Origin: Mycolicibacterium elephantis DSM 44368
GTDB lineage: Bacteria; Actinomycetota; Actinomycetes; Mycobacteriales; Mycobacteriaceae
Assembly: GCF_004014805.1 (NCBI RefSeq)
Contig: NZ_ATDN01000001.1
Coordinates: 124,001-188,000, forward strand
DNA length: 64,000 nt
Reading direction: 5' to 3'
The position numbers and the translations under genes are program-made. Under the pieces are notes generated by a model that had not been told where the DNA came from, made no database searches, and worked only from the letters and a program-made list of their open reading frames with translations. Shown in pieces: positions 1 through 8,372 of the stretch. The stretch's first letter is position 1, and each line of letters begins with the position of its first letter.

Positions 1-641
1 CCGATCTCATCGGCTACGGCCCCTACCTGGACCGCGTCGGGTCCCGGGAGGGACAGCGTCGCCACCCGAGCGACAACACCGACGAACCGGCCCGCGCGCG
101 GCTGGCCTGCACGCTGGCCGAGCAGGGCCGCGCGGTCGCGGTGGTGTCCTCGGGGGATCCGGGGGTGTTCGCGATGGCGACCGCCGTGCTCGAGGAGGCC
201 AAGCAGTGGCCGGGCGTCGACGTGCGGGTGATCCCCGCGATGACGGCCGCGCAGGCCGTGGCCAGCCGGGTGGGTGCGCCGCTGGGCCACGACTACGCGG
301 TGATCTCGCTGTCGGACCGGCTCAAGCCGTGGGAGGTGATCGCCGCGCGGTTGACCGCGGCCGCCGCGGCCGATTTGGTGCTGGCCATTTACAACCCGGC
401 CTCGAAGAGCCGCACCTGGCAGGTCGGCGCGATGCGCGAGTTGCTGCTCGAGCACCGCGATCCCGGCACCCCGGTGGTGATCGGCCGCGACGTGTCGGGA
501 CCCGCCGAGGAGGTCAAGGTGGTGCGCCTGGCCGACCTGGACCCGGCCGAGGTGGACATGCGCTGCCTGCTGATCGTCGGGTCGTCGCAGACCCAGTGGT
601 ACGGCGACCGGGTGTTCACCCCGCGCCGCTACCCCTGCTGA
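1..641 (+). CDS. cobIJ: Bifunctional precorrin-2 C20- / precorrin-3B C17-methyltransferase, C-terminal part
   Basis: Partial gene: the open frame enters from the left edge (codons from base 3) and gives 212 residues before TGA at 639-641. The visible part is a CobJ/CbiH-type tetrapyrrole methylase: it contains the SSGDPGVFAMA segment that helps form the SAM pocket, and the NPASKSR segment typical of CobJ. The enzyme methylates C17 of precorrin-3B with ring contraction in aerobic cobalamin synthesis in the cytosol. In mycobacteria CobI and CobJ are usually one fused protein; the CobI half would lie outside the window, so the fusion is inferred. The 3' end overlaps the convergent copper oxidase gene by 13 bp. 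The rest of the cob genes follow at 6886-9547. Confidence 0.9.
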   Translation, partial: DLIGYGPYLDRVGSREGQRRHPSDNTDEPARARLACTLAEQGRAVAVVSSGDPGVFAMATAVLEEAKQWPGVDVRVIPAMTAAQAVASRVGAPLGHDYAVISLSDRLKPWEVIAARLTAAAAADLVLAIYNPASKSRTWQVGAMRELLLEHRDPGTPVVIGRDVSGPAEEVKVVRLADLDPAEVDMRCLLIVGSSQTQWYGDRVFTPRRYPC

Positions 642-3205
642 GGAGTGACGTCGATGACCCCGTGCGCACCGCGTTCGGCGTCGACCATCGCGTGGGTCAC
701 GAACGGGTAGTGCCCGGGCTCGGGAAAGCTCAGCTCCACGAATCCGCCTTGGGCTGCGGATAATCCGAGTGTCTGCGCGCCGCCGGGGCCTGGCCGCAGC
801 CGGTGGTCGCCTTCGGCCCACACGGTGTCGAACTGGCCGCCGACGACGTGAAAGGAGGTGCCGCGGTTGGGTCCGGCGGCCAGCACCCAGATCCGCACCC
901 GCTCCCCGACGGCCGCGGTCAGCGGCGCGTGGTCGTACTGGTTGGCGTAGCCGTTGAAGACCACGAGGTCGGGCTTGTCGGCGGCGACCTTGGCGGCGTC
1001 GGCCTCACCGCCGGGCGGGCCGAGGTAGAACTCGGACTGCACGAGCAGATATTCGCGGTCGACCGGCGCCAGGTCCGGCGGGTCGATGATCACCGCGCCG
1101 AACATGCCGTTGGCGATGTGCACCGACATCGGCATCGTCGAGCAGTGATACAGCCACACCCCGGCCTTCGTCGCGGTGAACCGGTACACCAGGCGTTCGC
1201 CCGGTTGGATCGTGCGCATCGGCACGTCGGGGGCCAGCGCACCGGCGTGGAAGTCGATCGAATGCCCGATGGTGCCGTCGTTGACGAGGGTGATCTCGAA
1301 GACGTCGCCGACCTTGCCCCGCAACGTGGGACCCGGTGCCGAGCCGCCGAATGTCCACAGCCGCTGGGTGATTCCCGGCGACACTTCGTGCTCGCTCTCG
1401 GTGACCGGCAGGGTGATCCGGTGGTCCGGTGTCGCCGCGGGCAGCACGGGGTCATGCGGCACGAAACCCGCGTCGGGCCGCTCGGCGAGGCTGCGGGCGA
1501 CGTCGTCGCCGGTGACCGATCCCGCCGCCTGGTCATGATGGCCGGCGTGCGTGGGAGGCGCCGACGCGCCGACCGCGCGCACCGTCATGGTCATGCCCAT
1601 CTGGCGGTGCCCGGCCACCGAGCACCAGCCGTCCAGGTCGGACCCGACCACGCCGGCGTCGAGCACCGCCGTCTCGCCCGGGGCGATGCGACCGGTGCGA
1701 GTTCCGTTGGCCAGCACCAGATCGTGGCGGTCGGAGCCGGTGTTGACGAGCGTGACCACCAGCTGGTTCCCTGCGGGCACCTCGATGGTGTCGGGCACGT
1801 AGCGCATGCCCTCGATGTGCACCTCGACCCGGGTGGTCTGGCCGGTGGCACTCACCGATACCTGCGGGGCGTCGGCGAATCCGACGGCGGCGGGGTCGGC
1901 GGCCACCGCGGCCGCGGCCGTCAGCACCACCACGCCCAGCCCGGCGGCGGCGACCCCGAGCCGGTGTCGTACCGGCGGGCCGGAGGGCGGCGGTCCCGGC
2001 GTGGACGGCGTATCGCGATACTTCCGTGCCTGCCACACCGCCCGCACCAGCAGCGGCAGGAACGCGGCGTACGCCACGAGCACCAGCACCGACGCGGCGA
2101 CGCGCACCAGGCTCGGCGTCGGCACCACGCACAGCAGCAGCGCGAAGTTGGCCACCGCCAGCCGCCAGGGCGCGCCGCGTTCGAGTTCGGTGGTCGCCGC
2201 GATCGCGGCGGCCCGGCCGCCTACCACGATCGTCATCAGATACGACAGCGCGCCCAGCAGCACCTGCACCAGAAATCCGGCGAGCACGGGCGCGGTCAGC
2301 AGGGCGGCCCGGTCCAGCAGCACCGTCCACGTCTCCGCGGTGGCGAAGGCGACGACGGCGTAGCCCAGCGAGCCCAGCAGCCATACGACGCCGCAGAGCA
2401 CGGACAGCGTCGCGAACGTGCTCGGCCGTTTGCGACGCACCTCGTCGAGGTGGGGCCGCAGCACATAACCGGCCGCGAGAAGGTAGCCGAGCGCGCCGGC
2501 GGCGGTCAGCACCGGCGAGCCGAGCACCGCTGCAAGCGCGCCCACGCCCAATCCGCTTACCAGAGCGGGCAACCCGCGTCGGGCGGCCACCTCGACTCCG
2601 TCGGCCATCCTGGTGCGCAGCATCGTCGGCCACAGCGTGACCAACGTGCCGAGCACCGAAAGCCCGACGAACCCGAACACGTTGATCGCCGCATGGGCGA
2701 GAACGATCCGCTCATGGATGGTGCCGGGCAGGCTCGCGTTGGCCATCGCGACGCCGAGCCCGGCGCCGGCCGAAAGCAACGCTGCCGCGGCGACGTAGTA
2801 GCGCACGGTGTCACCGAAGCGCGACGGCAGTGCGCTGCGCAGTTGGGTGATCAGCGTGACGGCGTGGGCCAGCGCGACGGCGGCCACCGCGATGCCGCCG
2901 GCCAGTACCGCGGGCCAGAAGCCGACGAGCATGCCGGTCACCACCGCGACCGCGCCGGCGTTGAACACCGCGATGCGCCAGGCCTGTCCGGCTCGTGACG
3001 GGTCCGGCGGGCGGCGCAGCAGCGCATCGGTGAAATGGCGGCTCCAGATCAGGATCGCGTTGCCCGCCGCGCCCAGGCCCAACAGATGGACGAGCAGCCA
3101 ACCGGAGATCGGCACCGAACGGTGCACCAGCGCCACCACGACAAGCGCTGCCAGCCAGGCGAATACGATCGCTCCGACGCGCAGATGCCATCGACCGCGG
3201 TTCAT
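629..3205 (-). CDS. Membrane-anchored cupredoxin / copper nitrite reductase-like fusion
   Basis: An 858-residue protein with three parts. Residues 1-395 are strongly hydrophobic (about ten membrane segments) with histidines in membrane context, such as H171 in AHAAINVFGF, which recalls heme-copper or NnrS-type proteins. After a proline-rich linker (400-412) and one more membrane segment, residues 455-545 form a cupredoxin with type 1 copper ligands H494, C528, H533 and M536 or M538. Residues 590-858 match two-domain NirK/AniA: HSIDFH (H648 type 1, D651, H653 type 2), YHC (H687 type 2, C688 type 1), H696, M701 and H786. Nitrite reduction to NO is therefore likely but unproven; the second active-site histidine of NirK is not obvious. 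The ATG at 3205 was chosen because it overlaps the upstream stop (ATGA) and begins a clean membrane domain; the longer frame to 4081 is antisense noise. Confidence 0.85.
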   Translation of the reverse strand: MNRGRWHLRVGAIVFAWLAALVVVALVHRSVPISGWLLVHLLGLGAAGNAILIWSRHFTDALLRRPPDPSRAGQAWRIAVFNAGAVAVVTGMLVGFWPAVLAGGIAVAAVALAHAVTLITQLRSALPSRFGDTVRYYVAAAALLSAGAGLGVAMANASLPGTIHERIVLAHAAINVFGFVGLSVLGTLVTLWPTMLRTRMADGVEVAARRGLPALVSGLGVGALAAVLGSPVLTAAGALGYLLAAGYVLRPHLDEVRRKRPSTFATLSVLCGVVWLLGSLGYAVVAFATAETWTVLLDRAALLTAPVLAGFLVQVLLGALSYLMTIVVGGRAAAIAATTELERGAPWRLAVANFALLLCVVPTPSLVRVAASVLVLVAYAAFLPLLVRAVWQARKYRDTPSTPGPPPSGPPVRHRLGVAAAGLGVVVLTAAAAVAADPAAVGFADAPQVSVSATGQTTRVEVHIEGMRYVPDTIEVPAGNQLVVTLVNTGSDRHDLVLANGTRTGRIAPGETAVLDAGVVGSDLDGWCSVAGHRQMGMTMTVRAVGASAPPTHAGHHDQAAGSVTGDDVARSLAERPDAGFVPHDPVLPAATPDHRITLPVTESEHEVSPGITQRLWTFGGSAPGPTLRGKVGDVFEITLVNDGTIGHSIDFHAGALAPDVPMRTIQPGERLVYRFTATKAGVWLYHCSTMPMSVHIANGMFGAVIIDPPDLAPVDREYLLVQSEFYLGPPGGEADAAKVAADKPDLVVFNGYANQYDHAPLTAAVGERVRIWVLAAGPNRGTSFHVVGGQFDTVWAEGDHRLRPGPGGAQTLGLSAAQGGFVELSFPEPGHYPFVTHAMVDAERGAHGVIDVTPQQG

Positions 3206-4290
3206 GCGGGCACCTCGATTCGGCGGCGTGACGCCGAATGGACGGCGACCACGGCGAAGGCGAGCACCGCCACGATGTTGAGCACGCCGCCGGCCTGCAG
3301 CGCCCACGGCGCGTCGCGCATATCGCCGATCGCCACCCGCAGCAGCAGCGAAACATGCAGCAGGACAACCGGACCGTACATCCACGGGGTGTAGGGCAGC
3401 GGTCGGCGCACCACCGCGGGCAGGATGACCGGTGCGTGCGCCATGATCATCGACAGCACGAACCCGAGCATCACCGCGTGCACGACCGCGTCGTAGCCGC
3501 CACCCGAACGCACCGGGCCGACCAGCAGCCACATCAGCCCGGGCACCGCCAACCAGGCGTAGCCGGCCAGCAGGCACACCGCCACGTAGCGGGTGAGCCC
3601 GCTCGTGTGGACCGTGCGCCTGGCGACGTCGAACCGGAAGAGCCAGAACGTGATTCCCAGAACCGCGGCACCCAGCAGCGCGTAACCGACTGTCGGCCAG
3701 AGAAGTTGGGCAAGCGCGCCGAGCGTCATCGTTGCTGTCGCCGCGCCGAGCAGAAGTTCGGCGGATGTGCCCGCCATCGCCACCCGGGCCAGCTCGAGGC
3801 GTTCGCCCGCGATGGTCAGGATGAGGAACCCGGCCAGCCAGCCCAGCACCTCCGACACCGGCAGCCCGGCCGCCCACAGCAGCGCCGCCCCCGTCGCCAG
3901 CACCGCCCCGGCGGCCTGCACCAGCACGGCCGTGTCCCAGCTGCGCCGCCACAGCGGGATGTAGACCGCCACGAGCAGCGCGGCCCCCGTCAGCAGCGCG
4001 ACCTCGGCGAGCTGTCGGGGCGCGGGGCTGACGAGCAGGATCGCGCCCAGACCCAACGACGCAGGGGCGCCGTAGCACCACCGGCGGCCCGACGCGACGG
4101 CACGTTCCACGGCGATCAGCGTGCCGACGAAGCCGAGCACCAGCACGACGCCGTGCACGTCGGCAAGCCGTCCCGTGTCGACAGGCGCGGGCAGCCCGAG
4201 GCGCAGCAGCCCGGCGTCCAAACCCGCAAGCAGCGCGACACCGCCGGGCACCAGCAGCAACGCCCGGGGTGGGATTCGGTTCTCAGTCAC
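3202..4290 (-). CDS. NnrS-like polytopic membrane protein
   Basis: A 362-residue protein that is almost wholly hydrophobic, with about ten to twelve membrane segments. Histidines sit in or near membrane segments (H46 in ADVHGVVLVLGF, H271 in VVHAVMLGF, H285 in AHAPVILPAV, H312), a pattern that resembles NnrS and related heme/copper membrane proteins of nitrite and nitric oxide metabolism. The match is by eye, so the family call is moderate. It starts with GTG, overlaps the regulator gene upstream by 8 bp and overlaps the copper nitrite reductase-like gene downstream by ATGA. The three genes therefore look like one operon, and this protein probably works with the copper enzyme in the membrane, for example in electron delivery or NO handling. 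Confidence 0.7.
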   Translation of the reverse strand: MTENRIPPRALLLVPGGVALLAGLDAGLLRLGLPAPVDTGRLADVHGVVLVLGFVGTLIAVERAVASGRRWCYGAPASLGLGAILLVSPAPRQLAEVALLTGAALLVAVYIPLWRRSWDTAVLVQAAGAVLATGAALLWAAGLPVSEVLGWLAGFLILTIAGERLELARVAMAGTSAELLLGAATATMTLGALAQLLWPTVGYALLGAAVLGITFWLFRFDVARRTVHTSGLTRYVAVCLLAGYAWLAVPGLMWLLVGPVRSGGGYDAVVHAVMLGFVLSMIMAHAPVILPAVVRRPLPYTPWMYGPVVLLHVSLLLRVAIGDMRDAPWALQAGGVLNIVAVLAFAVVAVHSASRRRIEVPA

Positions 4291-4981
4291 GGGATCTCAC
4301 CACGGGATCCGGCAGGAACAGCCGGCAGGCGCCGGGTTCGGCGAACGGAATCAGGTCGAGGCCGGGACCGGTGGGCGCGTCGATGCTCTGCAACAGTCCC
4401 TCGACGATGCCGAGGTGGACCTGGCAGACGACCGCCGGATAGCGGCGGGCGGCCTCGAGCAGCGGACAGCGGCGCAGGGCGACGCCGCGCTCGGCACCTT
4501 CGTCCTCGGGCGCGAAGCCGAGCCGGGTCAATGCGTCGAGCACGGCCTTTCGCTGGTCACCGTCGGAGCGGGCGGACCCCTCGATCAGCTCGCGTCCCCA
4601 CTCCACGCCGGCCGCGCGGGCGTCGCGCTCCGGATCGGCGCTGGTGCGGGCGAGATGCCCGGCCAGCGCAGTGGCGAGGCCCGCGTAATCGCGGGCCAGC
4701 AGGGTGGGGTCGGCGGGTGAGGGCCGATACAACGCGGCCGGCCGCCCGCGTCCGACGGCGGGTTCGGTGGCACGCTCGACGAGGCCGAGGTCGACGAGCG
4801 CGTCGAGGTGTTCCCGAACGGTGTTGCTGTGCAGTCCCAGGCCGGCGGCCACGTCGCTGGTCCGCACCGGGGCGTGCGCGCGCACGTGCTCGAGCACCCG
4901 CAACCGCTGGCCGGACAGCGGGACCTGGCCGGCCGCCGAGGGTGCCGGCGCGGGACCCAGAGGCGACGCGCTATTTACCAC
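4283..4981 (-). CDS. HTH regulator with conserved cysteines (ArsR/SufR-like)
   Basis: A 232-residue DNA-binding protein. Residues 22-70 form a winged helix (SGQRLRVLEHV, then TSDVAAGLGLHSNTVREHLDAL cut here into its helices), followed by a GRGRPAALY wing. The C-terminal half carries C172, C186 and C219 with H189 nearby, a spacing that recalls iron-sulfur regulators of the SufR type, although one expected cysteine is not evident. The GTG at 4981 was chosen: a longer frame to 5104 would run into the divergent hemerythrin gene and has low-complexity residues. The start codon lies inside an inverted repeat (4973-5000), which suggests autorepression. It heads the operon with the NnrS-like and copper nitrite reductase-like genes, so sensing of NO, redox state or iron is a reasonable inference. 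Confidence 0.75.
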   Translation of the reverse strand: MVNSASPLGPAPAPSAAGQVPLSGQRLRVLEHVRAHAPVRTSDVAAGLGLHSNTVREHLDALVDLGLVERATEPAVGRGRPAALYRPSPADPTLLARDYAGLATALAGHLARTSADPERDARAAGVEWGRELIEGSARSDGDQRKAVLDALTRLGFAPEDEGAERGVALRRCPLLEAARRYPAVVCQVHLGIVEGLLQSIDAPTGPGLDLIPFAEPGACRLFLPDPVVRSRD

Positions 4982-5000
4982 GGAAATTATTGTAGTAAAT
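4973..5000. promoter_or_regulatory. Operator-like inverted repeat between regulator and hemerythrin gene
   Basis: ATTTACCAC at 4973-4981 faces GTAGTAAAT at 4992-5000; eight of nine positions are complementary and the spacer is AT-rich (GGAAATTATT). The site overlaps the GTG start of the HTH regulator and lies 40 bp upstream of the hemerythrin gene. It is conspicuously AT-rich in this GC-rich DNA. It is a good candidate for binding by the product of the regulator gene and for joint control of both divergent units. Confidence 0.6.
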
Positions 5001-5039
5001 TGCCAGGTGTCGGACCAGTACCGCGGAAAGGAACCCATC

Positions 5040-5801
5040 ATGACCGTCAACGAGGTGATCGTCGCGTCCACGTCTGCCGACGCAGAGGCGGCCGAAACGG
5101 TCAAGAACCATCACGCTGAGCTGGCCGGACATCTGCAGGCGCTCACCGAGACGATGCTGACCGCCGCCGAGCGCGGCACCGACTTCGAGCCCGCGCGCGC
5201 GGCCGCGGTCCAGTTCCTCACCGGCGAGCTGCTGCCCCACGCCGCCGCCGAGGAGGACCGCCTGTATCCGGCCGCCGCCCGCACGGAGCGGGCCAGGCCG
5301 CTGATCGAGGCGATGATCGCCGTACACCGCATCATCGCCGGCCTGGTGGATCGCATCCGCACCGAGACGTCCCCGGTGCGTGCCGCCGCGGCCGGTGATG
5401 CGCTGCGGGTGCTGTTCGAGGCCCACCTCGTCGACGAAAATGACCGGATCCTGCCGATCGTGGCCGCCGACCCCGACGTGTCGCTGGCCGACGCCCTCGA
5501 TGGGATGCACGAACTGCTCGGCGGGCACCACCACGGCGCCGAGGGCGGGCACAAGTGCGGCTGCGAGCACGACAACGAGGAGCCCGTGCTCGACGTGCGG
5601 GAGGTGCCGCACTCGATCCGCCACGCGACGGTGTTCGGCGCGTTCGACGCGGTTCCGGTCGGCGCCAGCATGGTGCTGGTCGCGCACCACGACCCGATCC
5701 CGCTGCTGCACCAGCTACACGACCGCACCTCGGGCCGGATCGCGGTGGAATACCTCGAACGGGGGCCCGAGGCCTGGCGGCTGCGGCTGGCGCGGCTCTG
5801 A
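5040..5801 (+). CDS. Hemerythrin HHE-domain protein with C-terminal DUF2249
   Basis: A 253-residue soluble protein. Residues 20-155 form a four-helix hemerythrin-like domain with the expected di-iron ligands: H24 or H25, H67 and E71 (HAAAE), H96, and H129 with E133 (HLVDE). A His/Cys-rich linker (GGHHHGAEGGHKCGCEH, 161-177) leads to a DUF2249 domain (183-253) that starts with LDVREVPH. Hemerythrin-like proteins bind oxygen or NO, and DUF2249 proteins often sit beside denitrification genes. The ATG at 5040 follows a GGAAAGGA ribosome binding site. The gene is divergent from the HTH regulator operon across a shared dyad, so a role in NO or oxygen sensing or scavenging linked to the nitrite reductase-like enzyme is likely. 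Confidence 0.85.
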   Translation: MTVNEVIVASTSADAEAAETVKNHHAELAGHLQALTETMLTAAERGTDFEPARAAAVQFLTGELLPHAAAEEDRLYPAAARTERARPLIEAMIAVHRIIAGLVDRIRTETSPVRAAAAGDALRVLFEAHLVDENDRILPIVAADPDVSLADALDGMHELLGGHHHGAEGGHKCGCEHDNEEPVLDVREVPHSIRHATVFGAFDAVPVGASMVLVAHHDPIPLLHQLHDRTSGRIAVEYLERGPEAWRLRLARL

Positions 5802-5837
5802 CCGGCCGAACAGCCGCGAGGTGTTAATGTTCGGCGC

Positions 5838-6896
5838 GTGACCGGCATTCCACGTGGACCCGAAAATGTAACGCCCGACTGGTTGGGTGCGACGCTCGGC
5901 GTCGACGTGGCGGCCGTCGACGTGGCCCCGATCGGCACTGGACAGACCGGCGCGACCTACCGGTTGACGGTGACCTACGCGACGGAGCAGACCGCGCTGC
6001 CCAAGACGTTCGCGATCAAGCTGCCCGCCCAGGACGACACGGTCCGGGAACGCGTGGCGCTCGGCTACCGCTCGGAGGTCGAGTTCTACACCGACGTCGC
6101 CGACAAGGTGGCCATCCCGGTCCCCGACTGTTTTCACAGCGACATCACCGAGAGCGGAACGGATTTCGTTCTGATCCTCGCCGACATGGCGCCCGCGGTG
6201 CAGGGCGACCAGATCGCCGGATGCACCGAGCAGGAGGCTCGGTTGGCGGTCGAGGCCCTCGCCGGCCTGCACGGCCCGACCTGGCGCGACGACGCTTGGA
6301 TGCAGCTGTCGGGGATCGCGATGCCCAAACCGGGTGACGAACCCGCAGCCACCGGGATGGGTGAGGTGTGCCGGATGGCCGCCGAGATCACCATCGACAA
6401 ACTCGGCCAGTCGATGAGCGCCGAGGACCGCGAAACCCTCACCTCCGCAATGGCGTTGGTGACCCCGTGGCTGCTGGCGGAACCGAACCGGTTCGCCGTC
6501 ATGCACGGTGACTACCGCTTGGACAACATGCTGTTCGACCCCGACCACAAGCGCATCAGCGTCGTGGACTGGCAGACCGTCGGGATCGGGTTGCCCGCCC
6601 GCGACCTCGCGTACTTCACCGCGACCAGCCTGCTCCCCGAGATCCGGTCGACGATCGAACGCGACCTGGTCCGCCGCTACCACGAGGCGCTGACCGGTCA
6701 CGGCGTCAAGGACTACGACCTCGAAACCTGCTGGCGCGACTACCGGTTGGGCGCGGTGCAGGCCCCCGTGCTCACCGCGCTGGGATACGCGTTCGCCTCG
6801 TCGACCGAACGCGGCGACGAGATGATCCTGACCATGTTGAGCCGAGGCTGTCAGGCCATCCGCGAACTCGACACGCTCGCGCTGATCACACCGTAG
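5838..6896 (+). CDS. Phosphotransferase of the aminoglycoside/ecdysteroid kinase-like family
   Basis: A 352-residue protein with a kinase fold of the APH/EcKL type. The catalytic loop HGDYRLDN lies near residue 222 and the metal-binding VVDWQ segment about 20 residues later. The N-terminal lobe has GTGQTGATYRL in the position of the nucleotide loop and FAIKLP carrying the likely ATP-binding lysine. Mycobacteria have many such kinases of unknown substrate, often near lipid or acyl-CoA genes. The start is GTG at 5838, 36 bp after the hemerythrin gene, with no clear Shine-Dalgarno. The 3' end overlaps the convergent cobK by 11 bp. The substrate cannot be inferred. Confidence 0.8.
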   Translation: MTGIPRGPENVTPDWLGATLGVDVAAVDVAPIGTGQTGATYRLTVTYATEQTALPKTFAIKLPAQDDTVRERVALGYRSEVEFYTDVADKVAIPVPDCFHSDITESGTDFVLILADMAPAVQGDQIAGCTEQEARLAVEALAGLHGPTWRDDAWMQLSGIAMPKPGDEPAATGMGEVCRMAAEITIDKLGQSMSAEDRETLTSAMALVTPWLLAEPNRFAVMHGDYRLDNMLFDPDHKRISVVDWQTVGIGLPARDLAYFTATSLLPEIRSTIERDLVRRYHEALTGHGVKDYDLETCWRDYRLGAVQAPVLTALGYAFASSTERGDEMILTMLSRGCQAIRELDTLALITP

Positions 6897-7617
6897 CCGT
6901 CGACTTCACCCACACGACCGCGTCGTCGACGGTGACCACGGTGGTCACCCCCGTAGGCAGCGGCGGACGGTCGACCATCACCACCGCGACACCAAGGGCC
7001 GCAGCGGCATCCAGCTTCGGCCGGGTCATCTGCCCGCCGCTGTTCTTGGTGACCAGCGCGTCGATGCGGTGCTCACGCAGCAACTGCAGCTCGTCGTCGT
7101 AGCGGTACGGGCCGCGCGACAGCAGCACCTCATGGCGGCGCGGCAGTTCCGCCGCGTCGGGCGGGGTGACGGCACGGACCAGAAACCAGGCGTCCAGCTC
7201 CGCGAACGCCGCGATACCGGATCGCCCGGTCGTCAGGAAGACCCGCGAATAGCCGTTTTCGACAACCGTTTTCGCCGCCTCCGTGTCCGAATCCACCAGG
7301 ATCGCGTCGCCGGGCGGCCAGGCGGGGCGGGCCAGCAGCAGATGGGGCACCCCGAGTTCAGCGCACACCCGGGCGGCGTGCGCTGTCATGGTCGCGGCGT
7401 ACGGGTGGGTGGCGTCGACGACGGCGTCGACGGGGTGGTCGCGCAGCCAGCGCCGCAGCCCCTCGACCCCGCCGAACCCGCCGACCCGCACCTGGCCGAC
7501 CGGAAGCGCCGGATCGGGCACCCGGCCCGCCAACGAGCTGATGACCTCGACGTCCGGATGCAGCCGCGCAGCCAACGCGCGAGCCTCGGATGTCCCGCCC
7601 AGCAACAGGATTCGCAT
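6886..7617 (-). CDS. cobK: Precorrin-6A reductase
   Basis: A 243-residue protein that begins RILLLGGTSEARALA, the NADPH-binding start of the CobK/CbiJ family, and contains DATHPYAATMT near residue 70 and TKNSGGQMTRPKLDAA near residue 190, both characteristic. It reduces precorrin-6A to precorrin-6B in aerobic cobalamin synthesis. The ATG shares one base with the cobM stop (TGATG), so it is translated from the cobM-cobL operon as the last gene. Its length is normal for the family. Confidence 0.93.
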   Translation of the reverse strand: MRILLLGGTSEARALAARLHPDVEVISSLAGRVPDPALPVGQVRVGGFGGVEGLRRWLRDHPVDAVVDATHPYAATMTAHAARVCAELGVPHLLLARPAWPPGDAILVDSDTEAAKTVVENGYSRVFLTTGRSGIAAFAELDAWFLVRAVTPPDAAELPRRHEVLLSRGPYRYDDELQLLREHRIDALVTKNSGGQMTRPKLDAAAALGVAVVMVDRPPLPTGVTTVVTVDDAVVWVKSTATV

Positions 7618-8372
7618 CAGTGCCGCCCCCTGCGGACCCGGCCCGACGAGTACAGATAGCTGTCGGCGAACCCTTCGGCGCCGAGCACGTCGCCGACCAC
7701 GATGACCGCGGTGCGGCTGATCCCGGCCTCGTGCGTGCGCTCGGCCAACTCACCGAGCGTGCACCGGATCACCTGCTGCTGCGGCCAGGAGGCGAACGCC
7801 ACTACCGCGCAGGGTGTTTCGGGCCGATATCCGCCGGCCAGCAGCTCCGGCACGATCGTGTCGACCTGCGCGGCGGCCAGGTGCAGCACCAGCGTCGCAC
7901 CCGCTTTCGACAGCGTCCGCAGGTCCTCGCCCGGCGGCATCGCGGTCGACAGCGTCGCCACCCGGGTCAACGTGACGGTTTGGGCGACACCGGGAACCGT
8001 CAGCTCACGGCCCAGCGCGGCGGCCGCCGCGGCGAACGCGGGCACCCCGGGCACGATCTCGTAGCCGATGCCCAACGCGTCGAGGCGGCGGCACTGTTCG
8101 GCCAGCGCACTGTAGATCGACGGGTCACCCGAGTGCAGCCGCGCCACGTCTTTACCCGCGGCGTCGGCGTCGGCGAGTTCGGTGACGATCTCCTCCAGCG
8201 TCAGCGGCCCGGTGTCGACGATCCGGCCGTCCGAAGGGCACAGCGCCAGAAGATCTTCGGGCATGATCGAGCCGGCGTACAGGCAGACCGGGCAACGGCT
8301 CAGCAGGCGTTGGCCGCGCACCGTGATCAGGTCGGCCGCGCCGGGGCCCGCGCCGATGAAGTAGACGGTCAT
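7617..8372 (-). CDS. cobM: Precorrin-4 C11-methyltransferase
   Basis: A 251-residue tetrapyrrole methylase. It begins TVYFIGAGPGAADLITVRG, the standard start of CobM/CbiF, and has LHSGDPSIYSAL near residue 90 and PGVPAFAAAAA near 113, which build the SAM and substrate sites. It methylates C11 of precorrin-4. The ATG at 8372 overlaps the cobL stop by ATGA; a longer frame to 8417 would lie inside cobL and was rejected. The stop overlaps the cobK start by one base, so the genes are probably coupled in translation. Confidence 0.93.
   Translation of the reverse strand: MTVYFIGAGPGAADLITVRGQRLLSRCPVCLYAGSIMPEDLLALCPSDGRIVDTGPLTLEEIVTELADADAAGKDVARLHSGDPSIYSALAEQCRRLDALGIGYEIVPGVPAFAAAAAALGRELTVPGVAQTVTLTRVATLSTAMPPGEDLRTLSKAGATLVLHLAAAQVDTIVPELLAGGYRPETPCAVVAFASWPQQQVIRCTLGELAERTHEAGISRTAVIVVGDVLGAEGFADSYLYSSGRVRRGRH

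Noticed and set aside
3206..4081. N-terminal extension of the copper nitrite reductase-like frame up to 4081
   Set aside because: It lies out of frame over the NnrS-like gene, is Arg/Gly/Ala-rich, and the ATG at 3205 has an ATGA overlap with the gene before.
4982..5104. Longer HTH regulator starting inside the hemerythrin gene
   Set aside because: It would overlap the start of the divergent gene and cross the dyad; the extra residues do not look conserved.
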